Below are positions 60,101 to 64,000 of a stretch of DNA of 64,000 bases, one piece after another (position 1 is the stretch's first letter; each line of letters begins with the position of its first letter). The translations under genes and the position numbers were made by a program. The notes beneath the pieces were generated by a model that searched no databases, had not been told where the DNA came from, and saw only the letters and a program-made list of their open reading frames with translations. Origin of the DNA: Drosophila miranda (lineage: Eukaryota; Arthropoda; Insecta; Diptera; Drosophilidae); the NCBI RefSeq assembly GCF_003369915.1, contig NC_046677.1, positions 29,654,913 to 29,718,912 on the forward strand, in the 5' to 3' direction.

Positions 60101-63100
60101 GCCAACACAAAATTAGCCGCAAATAAATAACAATTACGGTTCGATGCCAGAAACATTGCTACAATTTCAGGCCCGAAACAATATTTTGCTGCATTTGCCA
60201 GCGGCCAGACAAATAAATTAGATTGCCGCGGGGTCCCCCCTCTGCTCCCCCTCTGCTGCTAACTGGATTCGAACTTTGATTTCGAACTTCAGGCCACCCT
60301 TCAGGCCGAACCGCAAAACTAATTACAAATGCGTGGCTAAATTATGCAAAACATATTTTATGCCAGCCCTCGACGAACTTAAAGGTCGCCCTAAAGTGCA
60401 GTCCTTAAAGGCCTTTCTGATAATTACATTGTCGCCGGGACGACTAGGAACTAGGAACTCCACTGGGCATTGGCCCATTCGGAAAAATCAACATAAATAG
60501 CCTGGCCAACATTTCTATTCCTAACTTGATTTTCCCACCGGCCAGTGGCCAACGGCCAAAAGGGAGACCCGAAAAAGTCTCTACAAAAACTATACGTGTG
60601 TCTGCTTGGGGGGGTTTCTTTTTTTGGGGGAATACTTTCTTCTTTCTTCGTTTTTTTTCGGTAGTCGCCGCGGCAGAAAAATGCAATTTCACAGTTTGGT
60701 GAATTTTTATTGTCGTCGCTTTGAGCTGGCAGGTTGTTGTTGCTGGCATACCCTTGGCCTTTAAGAGGGGTATTACCGACTGAAGGTGGAGTTTGTTGAG
60801 GCCTTGGGGCTTCAGAAGAGGCTCTGGTTTTAGGGATAGGAGTACTCCACAGCCTTTAAGAGGGGTATCACCGACTGAAGGCGGAGTTTGTTGAGGCTTC
60901 TGATTCCAAATACCCTCCATAGCGTATCCGCAGGTCGTGGCAAGTCTTTTGCCTTGGGGGTAACCCCAATTTGCTGGATTGGTTTTTGTTCGTTGGAAAA
61001 ACTTACCGCTGCTGATTGCGTTCACTGCCATGTCCTCCATGAATGTCATCGACGCCGCTGATGCCGCCAGCCCCACCGCCAGGGCCAGGGCCTCCCGAAC
61101 CTGCACCACCGCCGCCGCCGCCAGCGCCGGGACTCACAGCGCCACAGACAGGGGCATAGTCGGCGATGTGATCCTTGTGCATCTCGAGCGAGTCGCCGCT
61201 GGGCGAGGGGCGCCACACCATGCCGCCCGTGGAGGCATCCAGCCAGTAGCCGTTGCCATTCCGTGTCGATAGACTCGGCATTTTGAGCACGTCGTTCGTG
61301 TGATTGCCTGCAGGTGGAAGAGGGTTGGAGATGGGAGACAGTCAGTCAGAGCAATTAAATGTTGTGCAACAAATTGTGGGGCAGGATAAATTGCAGTCCG
61401 CAAATTAAACAAAAACATACAAAACGAGGCGGTGGCACAAGGAGGGACAAGCCATAGACAAGTGTGTTCTGGGAAAGGATATGGCAGTGCCGGAATGCCC
61501 CTTTTTGTGGGTGATCTTCGAGAGGGTTTCGAAATCCATTGCTGGAACACTCTCTGACCCCCCCCCTCCCCCTCCCCCACCCCCCTCCCAGTGGATTTAA
61601 TTCCTCTGCTATAAATTGAGCGCATTAAAATAATATTATCCCCCCGTTGGGGGGAGGTTGGGGAAATGCCATGGAAAAAATCAAATAAATTATTGTCAAT
61701 TTTCCACTTGCGTTGCATGCTCACAAAACACAACCAGAACAACGACAACAAGGGGGGAGGGGGGGGGGGGGGGGGAGAGAGACAAAATTGTGTTGCATAT
61801 TCGTATAAAAAATGCAACCAATTAAACTGTCCCCGGGTTATAACTGCGCATCAAGCGAGTGTTTTATGGCCTGCCACCTCCCGACTCCAGGGGTCCCCCG
61901 AACACCCACTCCCCCCCCGACCACTGTTCAAAGCTGTCTGCTGTCCTGTCCCCTCAAATTTGTGTCCTTTTTTGCAGAGTTTTTACTGCAGGTGAGCATT
62001 CATTCAGCTGTCGCACCTCCCCCCGAAGCTCCCTGGTGCTCCCTGAAGCTCCCTGATGCTCCCGAATGCTGCTTAGTTTATGGTAAATGGCGCCCCATGA
62101 ATATGCAACGCCTTTTTTCCGTGTTTCCCCATTTGGATTTTGACTTGTTCTACACTATTGTTGAGTGCTGGATTGCCACACAGCCAGCGACTGCCGCCAA
62201 ATGGGTTGAATCATTGTCGGTGTTTTTGCAAAATTAAAGCAGGATTTAGGAGGAATTTATTGAAATATTCGGGGACTCTGGAGGTGCTTCAAACTCTTTA
62301 CAGACTAGTTTTCTGGAACACCTTTTTGCTTGCCCTTTTTCAAAGTTCCCTTACCTTTGCTCTAAAATTCCACCCCCGACAACCATTTAGGGGCTAACCG
62401 GCTAAAACCGAAAATTCCCCAGTCAACAGGCTGCACTCCCTGCTCCCTCCCCCTCACCTCGTAATGTTGCTAATTTCAATTAGACCACAAGAGCCGCCTC
62501 ACTGCTCTCTACTCCCTGTTCTAACTCTGTTCCCTGTTCCATTTAGGCCATCTGCCCACACACAACTTGTTGGTTAATAATGCACACAAAACTAAATGCA
62601 TAATTGCAATGGCAGCCATTAGAGAGGGGGTGGGGGGGGGGGGGGGATGGCTTTGGGGAATGTCCAGAGGCCAGAGGCCAGAGGAAGTTGCCGTCACGTG
62701 CAAAATGTTAATTTCTATTACGAGCATTCTATGCGGAGATACAGATACTCCGTGTCTGTGGCTCGGCCATGCTAAAATATTTATTCGCACCTATTTTTAC
62801 ACAGCAGAGGCCCCAACAATGGAAAAATTAGCGTTATTTATATGCAGGCAAATGTGTGTGTGTGTGTGTGTGCCTGTCTGGCTAGGAAGGAAACGAAAAC
62901 TAGCGGATGCAAAGCTCCACAGGCTCCAGGCTGCAGGCTGCAGGATGTGCCAGTGTCTGTGTAGTGTCCAGGAAATACTCACCACGCATGGTATTCAGGG
63001 CCGACTGCTTCATCATCATGTGCTTGCGCTTCACAAAGACCATTGCCCCAAAGGACAGCATGAGTATCGCCAGGATGGCGCCCAGGAGTATTATGAACCA

Positions 63101-63691
63101 GGGCTGTGTCAGCACATCGTTAACATGATCCTGATTGATGGGGTAGCTGCAGGAGAGCCAAAATTAGAAATAGAAATTATTTGTGGGGATAAAACGAGCG
63201 CTAAAAATAGATTTTCAGCCCCAAAATAGTTGAAAGGTTCGCACCCCTCCTCGCCACCCGAAACGTGGGACTTACCGCTGATTGATGAACGGATCGAGAC
63301 GCTTGGTGATGGGATCCAGGCGCAAGGTGGCCGGCACACAGTAGGGACCCACGCCGGCATTATTGCCCGCTGCCACGCCCACCGTGTACATAACGCCCTC
63401 GGTGAGATTGGCCAAAACGAGCGTGGGCGAGGCCGCATCGATGGTGACATTCGTGAGAATCCTCGAGAAATTGTGGGCCGTGTCAATGCCTCGCACCACA
63501 ACGTGATAGTTCAAGAGAATGCCTGGAAATCGAAGAGGAGTCCAAGCGATTACTTATCTGTTATCGGTCTTATCGGTAAGGGCCGTAGTGCTTACCATGC
63601 TGTGCCTTCAGTTCGGGTGCCTTCCACTTGAGGAACACCGCCGAGGCGTTGAGCAGCAGGGCCTCCATGCCGAATGGCGCCTCGTTGGGTA
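57181..63691 (-). CDS. Roundabout receptor, robo2/robo3 type (3' exons only)
   Basis: Five exons, 63596-63691, 63276-63522, 62983-63146, 61007-61307 and 57181-58285, join in phase to 636 residues and a stop. They encode the end of the last fibronectin III domain (VPNEAPFG..FLKWKAPEL; GILLNYHVVVRG..YTVGVAAGN..GVGP), a membrane span (PWFIILLGAILAILMLSFGA) with KRKHMMMKQS behind it, and a long cytoplasmic tail. The tail has CC0 (NIPTDYAEVSSFGK) and CC1 (SPAPYATSSIL), then poly-Gln-rich sequence. I see no proline-rich CC2 or CC3, which fits fly Robo2 and Robo3 rather than Robo1. Robo receptors read Slit and steer axons at the midline and in lateral position. Ig domains, earlier FnIII exons and promoter lie beyond the right edge. 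Which paralogue it is stays open. Confidence 0.88.
58286..61006 (-). other. Roundabout intron
   Basis: 2.7 kb between the two cytoplasmic exons, with GTAAG donor and TTTGCAG acceptor. AT-rich, with a direct repeat at 60759-60900 listed separately. Confidence 0.7.
60759..60900. repeat. Direct repeat in a Roundabout intron
   Basis: CCTTTAAGAGGGGTAT[T/C]ACCGACTGAAGG[T/C]GGAGTTTG occurs at about 60759 and again at about 60853, roughly 95 bp apart. Confidence 0.8.
61308..62982 (-). other. Roundabout intron
   Basis: 1.7 kb between the membrane-span exon and the first cytoplasmic exon. Holds G runs near 61758 and 62632 and a GT run near 62854. No other gene seen. Confidence 0.7.
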
Positions 63692-64000
63692 CTGGAAAGA
63701 GGGGCATGGAGATGGTGGAAACCGGTTACATAAATGGCTTTTTGATGGTTACGTGACGGGCCGTCCTAATGAGATTTAGTTTGGTAATTAATTGGCATTT
63801 AGTTGGGGGGCTCCTCACTCGAGCAGCAGGAACTAGTTCCGGGTTGTGGGCTGCTCAGGCACATCCTTCACATCGAGTGTCTGTGCAAGAGAATCCTTTT
63901 TCTCCCTCTGTCTCTCTTCAGAGAACTCATCTTCATTTGTTTATTTATTTCCTGCTGTCGCTTTTTACAAGTGCTTCCCCCCCCCCCCCTTTGTATGCGT
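63692..64000 (-). other. Roundabout intron, running off the window
   Basis: Starts at the TTTCCAG acceptor next to 63691. No further exon is recognisable before the right edge. Confidence 0.6.

Overview
The window reads as fly nuclear DNA. It has short introns of 50-60 bp with GT..AG ends, TATCGATA (DRE) promoter elements, AATAAA signals, many microsatellites, fragments with DINE-1/INE-1 (Helentron-like) wording, and proteins that match Drosophila NLaz, Robo, HP1B, Lsm12 and SPS1/SelD. NLaz next to a robo2/robo3-type gene recalls the tip of D. melanogaster 2L (Muller B). The extra duplications and a P-element-type miniature transposon suggest the obscura group, which is inference.

Layout. 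1-6.5 kb: no gene, but a tandem array of ~190-bp units at 3.6-4.9 kb. 6.5-9.5 kb (minus): a HAD-family phosphatase-like gene with a Cys-rich head, a charged tail and a last exon 1.8 kb away. 10.1-10.5 kb (plus): an intronless HP1B-like gene with only the chromo shadow domain; its start codon lies in 38 bp shared with the neighbouring HAD gene. 10.7-13.9 kb (minus): a small unknown gene and two more HAD genes. The last ~2.9 kb of this block recurs nearly unchanged in inverted orientation at 31.5-34.4 kb. The 17.6-kb spacer between the arms holds three complete lipocalin genes on the minus strand (one is NLaz) and, at its right end, an unknown three-exon gene.

35.7-37.6 kb (minus): a small secreted protein and an intronless SPS1-like gene whose catalytic residues are replaced. 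37.6-46.8 kb: no gene seen. 46.85-55.7 kb: a head-to-tail duplication of an Lsm12-like gene with DINE-1-like sequence, loaded with insertions. One of these is a 472-bp P-family miniature element with perfect 31-bp terminal repeats and an 8-bp target duplication. 57.2-63.7 kb (minus): the last five exons of a Roundabout receptor of robo2/robo3 type; the rest of that gene lies beyond the right edge.

How it fits together. The HAD genes form a local family in which only one pair keeps a normal catalytic centre. The two inverted arms appear to be kept alike by gene conversion, because similarity falls sharply inside the small unknown gene at their outer edge. Several genes here (HP1 shadow-only, Cys-rich HAD, SPS1 copy, Lsm12 pair) are the kind of young or fast duplicates often seen with germline expression in flies, but expression cannot be read from the sequence.
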